Shown: in pieces, positions 9,959 to 23,671 of the stretch
Layout of the letters: every line of letters starts with the position of its first letter
Numbering within the stretch: the stretch's first letter is position 1
Assembly: GCA_037954235.1 (NCBI GenBank)
Contig: JBBMOA010000020.1
Span: 19,934,677-19,998,676, forward strand
DNA: 64,000 bases
Reading direction: 5' to 3'
Origin: Aulostomus chinensis
Lineage: Eukaryota; Chordata; Actinopteri; Syngnathiformes; Aulostomidae
Notes under the pieces: generated by a model
What the model saw: the letters and a program-made list of their open reading frames with translations, nothing else
Databases searched by the model: none
Told to the model about the DNA's origin: nothing
Made by a program: the position numbers and the translations under genes

Positions 9959-12900
9959 GTTACTGTCCCGAGACACGAACACTCGGTTGTTCGTGACACG
10001 GTCTTTCTTCAGTGCTATGAAGACACCTGCCAGTGTTTTGAGAGTGAAACCAGAAGGTGGGAGCTACCAGGGAGAGTTGAATACAGTTAAACTGAACACG
10101 TGCAAGCTCCAGCTTCAAGAAAATAAAATCGTTTAAAGAAATTCTTAGTATATGCCAGGAAGTTCCGGAGCCAGGGTGAATCCGTCCGAGCGATTGCAGT
10201 TGACGCCATGAACTGTTTGATTGGTTTATTCCAGGGAGATCTCACAGAAAGTAGGCCACGTGTCCCCGACCTCTTAACAGAGCATTTCTGAGGTCTCGCC
10301 TCGTAATTTTAACACATTACATCCCGCACCGCAGAAACGGTGTCACTGTAATTCAGTTAGGACGCTGCATGGAGTGACGGGCACACAAATTCTGTCAACA
10401 GTGTAACGTGCTGGGTGGAGGGGGGGCGGCGGTTGGTACCTGACAGAAGACTTTGTCCTGTTCCATAACGTCAAGCTACGTTACGTCCTTGTCATCCAAA
10501 ACAATAGGTTTGTTTCCAGGCCTGATCATGATTTAAGAAGCATTATTATTCTGCTGTGAAATATGATTATTAAATTAGTTTCTTTGAGTTGTTGTTGTTT
10601 TTTTAAAGTAAAGAACAACAAGATCCACAGCCTCGAGAATGTTGTTGAACCAGGGATTGTGCCCACCATGGAAAACAAGGATCCAAATTTTCACTGTATC
10701 GCCTCCTCCGACTTCATTGTTATTTCCAGATTACGCTTGTTTAGTCTTACACACATTATTATTAATGCTTTAAATGAAATTTTAAAATGCCTACCTGAGG
10801 GTTTTTTAACAGAAAGACGTAGTTCCGAATATGTATCTGTCTTTATTTTATTTTCAAATGCTTCAAATATATTCCTATTACTCGTTGCATCGCTGAAATT
10901 AATGTCAATTGATTTCTGATGATCAGGTCATGAAGAAAGAGCAAATAGTTCTTTGTTTAGAGCAAAAAGTTGCGCTCAGCCCCAACTCTAGCAATTATTT
11001 ACTGATCAAGGGTCTCTGAGGAATAGTCTCAACATCTCAATCTGGCCTGAAATGTTCTCATTTTCCGTTCAAACCTACGAAGGGCTCTGTCACCTTGTGC
11101 CACATTCATCGCACTTTTGCTCCCCGACTATTTAGTTCCATTTGCGTGACAGAATTGCAGCTGGACTCCCTCATTTTCACCGTACGCTGCTTTTGTGGTA
11201 TCACTCAGCAAAAAGAATTGGCATCAAGAAGAAAGAGATCATTATGACGCGCATTATTCATCACCGCCGACAATGGCAGTCACTGTGATTTTTGTCAGTG
11301 AAAGTGCACATACGTAGGATTTTAACATTCATATTGAACCACTCTGCTGAAAACTATTCAAGAGCAAAATAGCCGGTTAAGAGCAATGAGTTTCATCTCC
11401 ACAGCGACTAGGAAGTGAGTGACTTCCAAAGCTGGCTGCAGCCTCACTAAGTAACCGGAAAAGCTCGACACATTTCTTTTAACTGTCACAGGAGAATATT
11501 GCCATTTGATGGCATGGCTGCTCGCGGTGACATCTTAACCTTTCGAGAAAACTCTTGGTGCCAACTCTCTCTGGAGTTGGAGTGAATCTTGCTGCTTCTT
11601 GATGGCTTCCTCCTCTCTAAACTCACACAACTTCCCCGTTTTTAAATTTCCGGTCATTTTTCGCAAGAATGACTGCAAAATGAAGATGTTGGCTCGCTCT
11701 TGAGAAGATCCCTGGAAAGTGGTTGAGAAAGACATGTTTCAATGATGTTATTTATCTTGTTCTGTGCCAAAAACCCTGTAATGAAGACTTGTCAATCTTC
11801 TCTGTTTTGTGCTCTATATTTATATAATGATCAGGCTTCTTTTTCACTGTATTTCTTTGGAATTATCACCCATTTTTTGTGCCATACCTGCAACTAATGA
11901 AAAAAAATAAAGAAAACCAATATTTTACAGTCTTTGTCAAATAAATGGGCGTCATAAATGGGCTATTGTGTCGAAGATAGAACCAGACAGAACAGGACAA
12001 ACTGTTCTGTAAATATGTTTCGTGTTTAAACACAAATGCTCTTGTTTCTCCAGCTTGCCTGTACTTGACACCTCTGTCCCCAGAAAGCCAAGTAACTCCC
12101 GCAGCGACCACCTGTCTTCCACTCAAAGAGCTGGAAACAAAAGCTTTTGTGTAGCGCAAATTGTTCTTCTGACAGCCCCCACTCCCCCCAGTTGGAGGAG
12201 CTAGCTTGCTTGCTTTCCTTCTCCTTTAGCACAACCGTTGAAAGCATGTGAATGATTTGTGGTGAGAAAATTACATCTGAGGCAAAGACTGAGGAATAAC
12301 AATGGTGTGCAGAGGGACTTGAAAGTCATCCAAAGGTCAGCTAGCAGAAGCCTGCCGGGTGAGCAAAGCTTATCAAGTGGCAACCTGAGCAGAGGCTGTA
12401 TAGTACACAAGCAGAATTAATGATTTTTCTTCTTCTTTCCTTGAGCTTTTCACCTTTTTTGATATGCAGGAAAGTAACAGACTTGCACAAAGACGGAAAG
12501 GAGCCGCAGCAGATGAGTTGGGTAGATGTAGAATTTATACAATGTAGCTGCATTTAAAGGGAGCATGAGTCTGGTTTATATCAATAAATTTTGCTATGCG
12601 CACACACACACACACACTCAAAAACTAACCAAAAAAAGACCACCCCCAATGTCACCCAACATTTTTGTTATGGGTTTGTTGTTCAACATAATTAAACTGT
12701 GTAAAAGATGAAGACCCCTTCTCAAAGATGCTCTGATGCAGCAAAACACGATTGACAGTTTGAAGCCAGTCGATGAAAATGCACCTGATACGCATTTACT
12801 TTTTTTTGCGACACACAGTTTGCTTTCAATTCACATGGCAACTAAATGGAAACTAGACGAGAGTTTGTGGACCAGAATCCAAGAATTGAGCTTGTTATTC

Positions 12901-13260
12901 TTTTGCTCTTGCTGGTCTTCAGTTTGCTGACTCTGCTCTGATTGTTGCTCCTTCACCTGCTGTGATTGGTTGTTTTGTCCCCATCATTCAGGAAGCATGG
13001 ATGGAAATACAAACCGTGATCTTTTCTTTACCAACAGAGGGCACACACGCGACGTTACAGTCGGTGGAAGTCATCAAGGTTACGCTGAACGGGTGCCAGC
13101 GTTAACATTAAAGCTGCAAATCCAACAGAAAGTACCTTAGGTGGGTAAATAGCTGTTGTATGATGTGCTGGAAGTGAATCAGTGTGAAATATATTCATGT
13201 GCAAATCTACTTTTAATCAGGATTTTTTTCTTGAACATTTGGATAATTTGGCGAAAAGTT

Positions 13261-13283
13261 GCTGCTGCTGCTGCTGCTGCTGC
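13261..13283 (+). repeat. (GCT)n microsatellite
   Basis: About seven perfect GCT triplets in non-coding context. Confidence 0.9.
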
Positions 13284-15468
13284 AACAGTTAACTACACCA
13301 GATTGGTTCATTAGTCTATAAACTGAGGGGAAAACGTACGCAATGCCTAGTTAAACAGGCTCCACAAGAAATGCTATTCCAGCTTTTGGGTTTTTAAAGT
13401 TATGATTTGCCACCAGCTTGAGACAAATACACGCCGCTGTCATTAGGGTTTGCTGCTAACGGTGAACCATCAGCTAACATACATGCTGTACCTGGAGTGT
13501 GACTCAGCAGTGCCAGGATCAACTAACGTAAACCTGATTCCTGGCTCCACGATAAACATAGACTACTTCGACGTCGATGCGTAGCCTTCCCTATATTGAT
13601 TCGCTCTATGCTCTATGTACGAATGTCAATATTTTGGTCAGCCCGCTTATCGGCTAGCCTATTTTCCTTTGGTTCTAGTCAGTATACTAAGCTAAACCAA
13701 CTTGTTTGTGGCTCGGGTGGTGCCAGATTGGATCCGCGGGAGGGACCGTGTAGGGTGGCCAAGTAAAACTCTGAAATATTCATGAAGAAAGTGATGCCAC
13801 CCTGCAATCCCCCCTCCTGCTGATCCTATCTCGCAGCAGCTCTCAGGCTGTCACGTCATGGACGTGAAAGTAATACGATAATAATCTTATCATCCATCTC
13901 TCTATAAGAATGAGTGTATTCTTCACGTTGAATAATTCATATTGAACTAATTTCGACAGACATGAAGCTTTACTCAGTGTTCAACCATGTGACTACACGC
14001 GCCTCTAAAACTCATGCATACTTTGGATATTTTGTATTTCAAGTTGTTACAAAACCAAAAAGCAACAGTGTGTGATTTTAGGCGGAGTTGGTCTCAACCT
14101 CACAGTCCAAGAATTTATACGTTTTTTTTTAGTTGTACGGTTCAAACAAACTCGATCCGTTATGTTGATTCGGCCGCGTCTCCAAGCAAGTCGCAGCTAG
14201 CAGACCGTGCCAGGACCAGGACTGGCCAGGCTGCTTGCCAGACCAAGTCTTGATACTGAGCAGTACAACCGCACATCTGCATTGTTCCCTTTACCCAAAT
14301 ACTGATTGCTGACAGATGAAATATGCTCCTGTCTATACATCAGAATATAAAAATTGTTATCCTTCCTCAATGGATCAATATCAATCGACTACCCTGAAGC
14401 AATAATGCAACCCACTGATTTCTAAGTCTTCTGGTGGCTTCAGAAAGGCAATTTGTTCAACACCGACCCATCAAAACCACAGGAACATACTTTACAGTTA
14501 AGAGACACTACGCTCTCAGGATTTAGCTGTGCTGGTCCTCTAGATCTTGATATTTCACTGCAATGTATTGAGTTATAAAGCCATTGTCTCTGAGCTCTGC
14601 ATGCTAATGAATGTGGGTCCGTGCGGCGCACCAAGAAGGTGCCTTCACCAGACGCCTCCCTCAGTTCATGGTGCAAAGGTGCCTTGCACACCTACCTGGA
14701 GCATGTAGCTGATAGAGATGCCAGACTGAATGAGCTTCTACCCTGAACCACAGCAGGTGATAGCTGGTATCATTTCTTTTCTTGAGAAATGTTCTTCTTC
14801 TCAGCGATTAATGAAACAAATCGATTGGTTAGTGATGCCTCCCCCTCCTCCAGCTGGCAGATAATCCCCCTCCATCTGAAACGACTGCTCCTCCAGATTG
14901 TGTTTCAGATTAATTTGAGTTGGGAACCCAGGATTAGTATGACCTGGCTCACTCTTCTTGATCGACAGCTTCTCCAATCAGAGGTGGCTGATCACTGGCA
15001 AACGTACACCAATTGATCAACCACAGCTTTGGCACTGCTTTGCCTCTGGCGAACGCCGATGACAAACCAAACCATCCACTTGGATAGTTTTAGCTTACCT
15101 GTTTGTCTCTGCTTTCAAGCTGTTGCTAAGCTAACCAAACGTTTAAAAAAAAAAAAAAAAATCTTCAAAATGCATCATTGCCAGTTTAAGAAAAATACAA
15201 AAAACAACAACCTGCACTGTGCTGTGGATCTTTGCGTTTTGGCTCTTGGTGTTGGCGGTAATGGCCTCCGCATCGTGAGCACACTCATGAAAGGTGTGTA
15301 GTTGCATTTTTTCCAGCAGTTGTGGAGGAATCGCTGTTGTTTTTCAGCCTCGTACCCGGAGGGAACAGGGAGAGAGGGTTATTGTTTGGTGAAATGCAGA
15401 TTTTGTCAACAGTCTCTCTTTAGCCTCAGGGCTTTCCTGAGGCTGCCCACTGATTTAGAGAAGGCTGA

Positions 15469-15471
<3 letters not shown>

Positions 15472-15502
<31 letters not shown>
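15472..15502 (+). repeat. (TG)n microsatellite
   Basis: A near-perfect TG repeat of about 30 bp, the first of two within 300 bp. Confidence 0.92.
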
Positions 15503-15503
<1 letters not shown>

Positions 15504-15734
15504 TTCAGAATGTGTGGGCGCGCATGTGTGAATGTGTGCCGAAATCTCTCATGACAAAACATGGCCCTTACAATTTTCTCCAGCGACAATGTGCCTTTTG
15601 CCTACAGTGCTTTTGCAGCTGTATGATGGGGAATCAGAAACGCATGACGACATGTTCTGCACCTCTTTATTTCCCTGTTTGTTTTGTTCTGCATGGAAAC
15701 AGCGGTGTAAGCCTGTTTACTCTTTGTCCAGCTC

Positions 15735-15735
<1 letters not shown>

Positions 15736-15765
<30 letters not shown>
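15736..15765 (+). repeat. (TG)n microsatellite
   Basis: A perfect TG repeat of 30 bp, the second of the pair. Confidence 0.92.
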
Positions 15766-15768
<3 letters not shown>

Positions 15769-17599
15769 ATCCATGAAAAAAACATCCAACACCACTTAAT
15801 TGCATTACACAATAACTGGGAAGGGAGCGTCTGGTAGTAACTGGAGCATGTTCATTCAGAAAGGTGTTCATCCAATTGTTGCGCCACCAAACCAGGTGCT
15901 AAAAGGGATTTTTTACAGTGTGTTGAAGGCACTCCAAAGTTTGGTTGGGGCCTTTATGTTCCTCTTTTATTCTGCGCGCCCTCTGCGAAGCGTGACATAC
16001 CTCCTGTTTTACCAGATAATAAGGTTCTACCATAAAAAAAAAAAAAAATTCAGATTGTTTCTGCGGCTGATAACCCTTGGTAGCGTTTGCCCTTTTAAAA
16101 TCCCAAGCACTTTCAATTACCCTGCTGCATGTCCCATTCGTCCACTCCCTTATCGTCTCCCTCCTCTGTTTCAGCCAGGTAGAGGTTGCCTTGTAGATCT
16201 GCATTAGAATGCGCACCTGGTATCTCACCCACTGAACAATGCCATTTTACATTACATTCTATTCCCTTTTCTCCTTGCCATGCACCGCAACAGCACTTTG
16301 TTTACAGGGCCACCAGCGCGGACGGGAAAATGTCATCGAATGCTAATGGTCTGCTAATGCTCCTCTGACAGGCCCCCCGACGTCAGTCAAACAATATCTA
16401 TTCAGTTATGCTAGCTTTGTCAAAGTCAATCAGGCGAACATGAGATTGTGTCTGCGCCCGCTGCAGCGTTGACACATTATCAATTAAAACAGAAAATCAT
16501 CCTCCATCTATACACCATCAGCACATGTTATGCTTAAACTAATTTGTGCTTAGCTGGGATGATTAAAATAGACGGCTTGTGAGGAAAAAGTTTAAAAGAA
16601 AAAAAAGCCTCGTCAATAACGGAAAAGGGAGCCGCACCGAGGGGATTTGATGCCGTTAAACAGTTGACTTTTCCACCTGAGATGAACACCCCAATAAGAT
16701 GCAGAAGTTCCCCCTCATTTCACAAAAATGATATGGCAACAAGAAGTTCAGTCAGCAGTCTGGGAAGAGGCTGTTCTGCGGAGGCCCATTTCTGCCAGGA
16801 TACTAATGGTATGGCAAAAGTTTGATTGAAAGGCAAAATTAATCAATTAACTGCAGAAATTGTCTCAAAAGTAGAGGTACCTGGGTGTAGCTGAATGGAC
16901 ACAGATGCTTGCTGCTGAGGGGGGCCGATCGCATTATTCTGTACCCTTTGTGTTTGTCAACTGTTGTTCTCGTGGCCTCTTGAAGAACAATAACGTGCTT
17001 TTGAGAAGACAACAAATGTGCCTTTTTGGGAACATTCCTCAAGTGAATCTGTAACAAGAGAACTGCTCCTGTCTTGTACCTCTATTTTTGAGTGTGAACA
17101 GTGGAGGTTTGATTTGTGTGTGTGTGTGTGTGTGGGAGGGGGGGGCTCTGCTTTCCTCGTCACCTGCATCACGGATAAAAGGATGTCACAGCCGACAGTA
17201 ATTTGGCAATTAGTGATTCTTCCACGATGAGCAGGAATCTGCATCCGCGCATGCGAGCTCCTCTCACTCAGCTCATGGCTCTGAGACATCTCCTTGTCCT
17301 CTCGTGGATGTTGCATAAATTAATCCCTCTCATGTGCTGCCATCTGAGCCATGTTGATGTAAAACTTGGGGCTGAATTATTTATCCCCCTGCCCTCTGGA
17401 CGCCAGCGCTCGCACCGGGTGCCACCGCGCATAACCAGGGGTTTTCATCACAGACCTGAGCCCGCTGGCATCGGCAGAGACATCTGCGTCATGTGATAAG
17501 AGCAAACGTCATGGGAGGAAGTAATCAGGTCTTGTTTGGGTTGTGGCCACTGGGTACATCCGTCGAAGCACTTGTCACCTTTTTCCTCTTTTTACTTCA

Positions 17600-18012
17600 A
17601 CCAATATTCAAACCAGAAAGGGAACTTTGCCTTTCAAGGACTCATAAATGGGAGTCCTGAGCCCACGTACATGGTTTTCCCATCCAGCATCACTTCTTTA
17701 TGAATGCAGAAAGAACAGGCTACATAGCTTAAAGCTAATAGCAACTGATGGCTAACAGCAGCAAAACTTTAAAACATGAATCCACAAACACTTTACCACT
17801 CCTGGTTTAGTGCTATGGTGAACAAGCATGGATGAGTTGGTTCAACTGAATTCTTGCTGTTTATCTTCCTCTTTCTTTCTGTTTTGGCCCAAATCAAGGA
17901 GCTTGCGGATTACTCAGCATCCGCCTGGAATCAGAAAATGTCTTTGTGAGCTCAAGACATGTATTTGTGAGTACAAGAAAGACAAAGTACACTTTCTAGG
18001 TGAAGTACAGCC
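17600..18012 (+). mobile_element. Fold-back (MITE-like) element, copy 1
   Basis: The left end reads AACTTTGCCTTTCAAGGACT and the right end contains TGAGTACAAGAAAGACAAAG, which are inverted relatives of each other. Inside are ATCACTTCTTT, TGCAGAAAGA and CTTAAAGCTAATAGCAACTG, which match the arms of the copy at about 27.5 kb. No open frame of interest is present. The layout fits a non-autonomous inverted-repeat transposon. Exact ends and target duplication are not clear because of decay. Confidence 0.5.
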
Positions 18013-18077
18013 ATAAATCTTTAAATTCGTACTGTTCTGCTGTACTTTCAGCAGGATGATGTATTAAAAAAAAAAAA

Positions 18078-18175
18078 CTATGTGGCTGATTTTCACTAAA
18101 CTCGGTGGAGGGTGGCACCACGGACCAAGGAGCAACCCACACTGCACGTTTTAATGTGGGCAGATCAGTTTAATA
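18078..18175 (+). repeat. Fragment of dispersed fish repeat
   Basis: The segment contains GATTTTCACTAAACTCGGTGG and, after a G-rich stretch, GGACCAAGGAGCAACCC. This resembles the segment at 33850-33960, with ACCAAACTTGG and GGGCCGAGGACAAA, and a repeat common in fish genomes. It is strongly decayed. Confidence 0.3.
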
Positions 18176-18179
18176 CTGC

Positions 18180-20830
18180 GAAAAATCATTTGTCTTATTT
18201 TTCCTTGGGCTTGGCTGCGGTCTGTATGCAGACTGAGTGTGCTGCTTTGTTGCTTCTGTCTGCTTCCTGGTAATTAAACAACAGATAAAAGAGATTTGGA
18301 ACTTTCTTTGTAATCTTAGCTGCCTAATTTTACTTGTGTATTGTAATACTGTCACATATGAGATGGATTACCTCCAGCAGTGGTTTTAACTTGTGCTTTC
18401 CTCTTGCGGGGACAGCATGACCCATTTCTGCCAAAGAGAAACTTTGTCAAACCGAGACTTTTGGCGAGACAAAAGAAGAAAAAAAAAAAAAAGAATGGGT
18501 TAACTCATATTCAAACATCTAAATTAGACATCTAAAATTCTCCTCCTTCAAGTAAATATTCCCCTTAGCATTTGTTACAAACACGTTTGTTTATTATGCT
18601 TCAAATGTATCATCTAACCAAGTGAATTAGCGATGAACTGGTGAGGCATGAGAACAAAGACAATGCCACTCTTCATTCTACCAAATCAAATTCATGACAT
18701 TCACAACTTTTTTGGGGGGGGGCTCATTTCTCAAAGAGCTAATTGACAAAAAGTGATTTCCTAAGCTTTGTTTACTGGTAGGCTATGAGTATAATGCTTT
18801 TGAGCTGGCTAGATAATGATTACTGCTCCTGCGCATATCAAGTAGGTGATTCATTTGTTCAGCGCGGATCGCGTGTTTATCCAAGCAGCGTCTGGATGTG
18901 TGGGCATGCAAGCTTTGCATTCTGTTAAAGTTGCTGATACGGATCAAAAGAACATAAATCTGCACACGTATGTAAATAACAGAACCTTAAACGCATCGGT
19001 TCCCCGGGCTGCCTTCTCCATCAAGGATACGAGGAAGGTTGCAGCGAACCCCACCCAGACCCTTTCTCCGCCCACCAGATGAGCTGTTGTCTCTCTCGTT
19101 CTCTGATGGAGTGCGGACGGCAAGTCATCAGATCTGTTTTGCATCACCCCACAGGACAGAATGGGCGGGATGACACGGTTGACCTTTGGATCATCTATCA
19201 TCGCTGACGTCTTTCTCACAGAATAAAAAATGTTGCATTAGCGCAAATGACCTTTTCTCATCACCACGTCCTGATTACACAATGCCACAAGAATCCACCC
19301 CACTGTTCCCTCATCTCACCGCTGATATGGAGCAGTCACGCCATTAAACACGACCCCTGGAATTATCGCTTCGAGCCACTTCAGATGTTCTGATTGGAGC
19401 GGTGCTTTAAGGGTGCTCAAAATTTGATGCAGCCAAGAAAAAAAATAATAATTTCTGTGCACCTCGAGTGATCAACCAAACAGATATCGATGGAAGTCCG
19501 GACTGAGTTTGTGTATGGATTTTATGCAAGGTTATTGTTGTAGCGATATTATTTGCAGGAGTGTGTGGACGGTTTGGAAAACGTGGCTGTGTTTGTCGAG
19601 CTAACTTGTGAGAGAAAGAAGAGGTGAACAATTCAGAGAAAACCCTTCCATCAGAACGTCTGCAGCTGCTACAGTCCTGCAACCTGCTTCTTCCTTTTGT
19701 CAACACATTTCTATGAACCAGTCAAGCCAGGCAGAGACGATCATTTCGTCCGTCATTCCTCCTCTGAACATTGGCAGGTCCTTCCATCAGTCACCAAAGC
19801 CCTCGTCGAGAGAGAATTTATCCAGCCCACCAACAGGTGGGTGACAGGTTTAGCTCCCGGTGGGACACCGCATGATTATAAACCGTTCCTACAAGTCATT
19901 GGATGCAAAAACTGACTGGAAGTATCTCAGCTAAAATTGCTCCGGTCAGGATTTGTGGTGCCGATTGTCGACCACAATCACTGGGTTTATTTGAAGATTT
20001 CTATTTTTTCCTGCAATATTATCCATTCATTTTCATAGTCTTAACAACACTGTGCTTTATGTTTTTTTATTAACACTAAGAGATGAAGAAGTATCATTAA
20101 CTGACAACGGCGGGCACTGCAGCACCACTTCTCTATTAATATTTAAGAGCAGCTTAGAGATAAGGTTAGTTTTCCTGAGGGTTGAAACAAATACTGTTTA
20201 ATATATATATAAATTAGAAAAAAATGCAAAATGTTCAAAGCATACCAAGCTAGTATGAATTATATATACTGAGAGGGGGAAGACACAGCATGGGAAGAAA
20301 TTGTCTTGCGCATTTATTATCGCCTTATAGAAACGGCTGAGCAAATTCTTTTGAGCACGATTATATTTGATCAGTTGGCGCATCCTTAATCAAGGCCTCA
20401 TTTCGTGGCGCACAGCTCAGGTAGACCAGGTCGCAGCGTTCGCCCACTGAACTCCAAAGAAGACCCCCTTACACCAGGGTGCAAACCAACACAAGCATTT
20501 TCAAACGTGCGCGGCAGAAATGAAAGAAGTGTAAAACGAAGTATTTCGAGGCCTGCCTGAATCGCAATTGAGGACTCTTTTGTTTTCCCAGCTCTTGGAG
20601 CGAAAATGAATATTTACTGATGTAAACATTTACAAATCTCAGTATATTTGCATGTCTGATTACAGATTTTTGCAAACATTTTTTTTTCTTCAGATTCCTA
20701 TGCATTTGCAAATCTTGGTGTGCATTTAGGGATTATTTCACACAGTTTAGGACACATTTACTGCCTACATCCATTTTTAACTATTTAACAATGATAACCT
20801 CATGAAAGTATTTGGAATCCAGTGGACACT
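18180..20830. other. Unique non-coding sequence; no gene seen
   Basis: AT-rich with short poly-A and poly-G runs. Open frames up to 99 codons show no domain and no splice context. Confidence 0.5.
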
Positions 20831-20832
20831 TA

Positions 20833-21547
20833 CCGTATTTTCCGGACTATATGTCGCACCAGCCCAAAAATGCATAATGAGATCGAAAAAAACACACATA
20901 AGTCGCACTGGAGTTTAAGTCGCATTTTTTGCGGGTTATTTATTTTACAAAATACATCAAAAATAGACATTTCACCTTGGAAGGGAGGTTAACATTAATA
21001 AAATAATAGAGAACAGGCTGAATGGCTGTAAGATATGCCAACATAAACAACGTTCAGCGAAACGAAAAATAAACATGAACGGAAAAGGTGTCCGCACGAA
21101 CATACGGTAATAAACAGGTAGGGCATAAAGAACAAAACAACTACTGTGCTTTTACATTAATAAGAGCTCGCAATCACTCCACATCGCTAAAGCCGTTGAA
21201 CTTCTCCAGTCCCTAACAAGCTTCTCACTTACTCCGAACTTCCTGTCTGCTGCTCGATTGCCGTTTTCAGCTGCAAATCTCACAACTTGCAGCTTGAAGT
21301 CCGCAGAGTATGAGTTTCTTTTTGGCGGCATTTTTGTTTAGTGGCGATCGGTAAGCTAATGTTTATTTTATTTGTTTTAATTTTTAAATTGTTACAGAGT
21401 AGGAGATATCGGCGCGTAACTCTAGAGCGCCCCCTCGTGGCTGTCTGTGATTTTTTTTTTCACCCATATTTAGGTCACTCTGGAGTATGAGTCGCAGGAC
21501 CAGCCATCCTATGTAAAAAAGTGCGACTTATACTCCGGAAAATACGG
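20833..21547 (-). mobile_element. Tc1/mariner-superfamily (pogo-like) element, internally deleted
   Basis: This is a 715-bp element with 26-bp terminal inverted repeats starting CCGTATTTTCCGGA. The two ends match at 24 of 26 positions. It is flanked on both sides by TA (20831-20832 and 21548-21549), the target duplication of Tc1/mariner-type transposons. The minus strand carries a 59-codon remnant of a transposase N-terminal helix-turn-helix domain (21152-21331), placing the family near pogo/Tigger-like elements. The catalytic DDE part is missing, so the copy is non-autonomous. The well-matched ends suggest fairly recent movement. The precise family name was not checked. Confidence 0.85.
21152..21331 (-). 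pseudogene. Transposase N-terminal DNA-binding domain remnant (59 codons)
   Basis: Starting at ATG (21331 down) the frame reads MPPKRNSYSADFKLQVVRFA, then AAENGNRAADRKFGVSEKLV, then RDWR, and stops at 21152. The pattern KR.(A/S)Y(S)..FKL.VV, followed by GNRAA and FGVSEKLVRDW, is the Brinker/CENP-B-like helix-turn-helix at the front of many pogo-like transposases. After RDWR the frame loses similarity and soon stops, so everything needed for catalysis is absent. It lies wholly inside the inverted-repeat element. The short frame is intact, which need not mean function. Confidence 0.8.
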
Positions 21548-22112
21548 TAATAGCTCACATGTGGGGGGCGAAAGCGGCAACTGAAGACAAGTTAATCTGA
21601 TTCTCTCCACACTGTTAGTGTTTTTAGGGTTTGTGCTCTAAACTCATGTTGACCTTCAACTCAGGTACGTTTTCTTGAATGTCAGATTCTCTAAAGCAAT
21701 CAGTTGTGTGACACTGTGAGGGGGAAAAGAATATACAGGGCCTGTATGATGGGCTTGTGTGAAGGATGGATGCTCACATGTTGATATGAAGCTGGTCTTT
21801 GTATTTGTGGATGTGTTCTAGCTTAATGCTTTATTGTGCCTGCTGTTGTGTTAATACCTGACCAATAATTGCATGAACAGTGGAAACCTTCGTCCTCCGG
21901 TTTTCCTAGAAGATGTCATTTCGTGTTACTTGCGGGGTTTTTTTTTTTTTTCCCCCCTACTTTTCTGCGTCTTTTCGGAGAACTAACCATCACAGTGTGT
22001 GGGATTATAAAATGAGGTTTGAAAAAAAATATGACCTATATAAGAGCACCCGCAGATATGAAAAGTGCATCTTGCAAAGTGTTAAGTTCAATTTTCCGAG
22101 CCCTATATTTGA

Positions 22113-22137
22113 GGGGGGGGGGGGGGGGGGGGGGGGG
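22113..22137 (+). repeat. Poly-G run, 25 bases
   Basis: Twenty-five consecutive G after GAGCCCTATATTTGA. A run this long can form G-quadruplexes and is also a likely place for length errors in assembly. Confidence 0.9.
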
Positions 22138-23641
22138 AGACAATTATTCATCCACAAAAAGAAATCTTCCAGTGACTCAACCTGAGTGAGTGGCAAAGTC
22201 CTTTAAAGGAATATATCTGCGTCTCTTTTCATCAGCGATCACCACTTGTGATTTCTGATGTTGCACAAGTGTCCTTTGAAGGACGGGGGACTATTCAGAA
22301 TCAAGACAACACGTCAGATCAAGCCGTTATCACAGACGGCGCCATTCGTCAGCAGTTGGTTAACTTTACCCCAACAAAAGCTCTGACATGTCCAGAAATT
22401 TGACTGCTTTTGTTTGTTCTCGCTAACTCTGAAGTGTGTTGTTTATTTGAAATATTTATCAAGCTGGTCAAGAGGATTTTCAATCTGCCTTCAGCACCGG
22501 GGATTGTGTCGTGACTTGTGACATGGCATTCATTTAGTTTTTGGCCATAAAAGCATGACTGGCGTATTTCACGACAGATCCAGCCGTTTCAATTTGTCAC
22601 ATCTCACAGAGAATAAAGCCGTCTGCACCCTGTACCGTCTCTTCTCCCAGACCACTAAACCTTCTGAAAAAATAAAATAAAGCATTCCAACATTCAAGGC
22701 TTCCTTGCCAACCCTGAATCTGACACAAGATGTGTAGAGACAAAAAATGTCATTATATTCAGCCACACTTGGCATGGTTTGGCTCAAAGGTTGGCAATGT
22801 GGTTGTCAGTGTGGGTGTATCTGCATAATCTGAGCTGTCCTAATATGTCAAAAAAGAAATCAGTTCAGTTCAGGAGAGAAAACTCAGAGAAAACAAAGAA
22901 AAGACAAGAAAACAAGGCAAGGCTTTCTTGTCTAAAAGGAGCGTCACCTCAGTGACATGGCAGGGAACACGTGAGCGCGCCAGTGTATCTACAGGGGTAG
23001 TAAGGTTTAGCGCTCAGGTGACAACTGGCAGTAATGTAGTCCGGGGCCTCCTGGTGGCCAGAAGGAGAACAGCAGGGAACACACACAAGGCAAGCAATGG
23101 TCAGTTGGTAGGAGGTGGTGCGGTTTTCTACATTTTTTTTTTAGCACGAAAAATGTACCAGCTGCAATATTGAGAGCAATGCAGCAGCCTCGGCCATTAG
23201 TTGGACTTTGCTCCGTATCAGAAGAATATGAATGTCAAATTCCTTAAGAAACTCATGTAAACACCTTAATGAGATGTTGACATTCATGGCGCCCAGAGGA
23301 TGAATTCTAATGACTTGTACGCATCTCTTTACTTCTGTGTAGCACCACCACCAACATGTGGTTTATGAGTGTCCAAGATTCATATTATTATCAAATTTTA
23401 GCATACACACCATGCAAAACTAAACTGCAACACACAAGAACATTTCTCTATGCTTAGTTCTTGTCCCTGTATCGGTAACTTTTGAAAATGATTGGTGCCG
23501 TTTGACTTTGTTTTCTGCAGACGTTGCTGGTGTTCATTTTGCTAATATCGACAGTCTCCAAGAACAGAGCGCAGTCAAGCGTGACTTTTTAATTGTGTGC
23601 AGAGATCCATCTTCAGGTCTCTGGGGTAAGAGGTAGAGATT

Positions 23642-23671
23642 CACGCTCACCACCAGTATATTAGGTACACC
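23642..23671 (+). mobile_element. Tc1-like transposon end fragment
   Basis: It contains ACGCTCACC and TATATTAGGTACACC, in the same order as the fragments at 28888-28915 and 52434-52467. The CACTCACYGGCCACTTTATT-type end is a well-known Tc1-like terminus in fish. No transposase is attached. Confidence 0.5.

Larger units (their letters stand above)
8091..17590. other. Gene-poor unique sequence with microsatellites
   Basis: No exon or gene is recognised here. Simple repeats are listed separately. Short traces of the GCTAAGCTAAC-type dispersed repeat occur near 13640-13700 and 15080-15145. Open frames reach 165 codons (15302-15799), but that one is built through two GT repeats and is an artefact. 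The other frames show no domain. Confidence 0.5.

Noticed and set aside
15302..15799. 165-codon open frame
   Set aside because: It is carried through two GT microsatellites that encode VCVCVC runs, so openness follows from the repeat.
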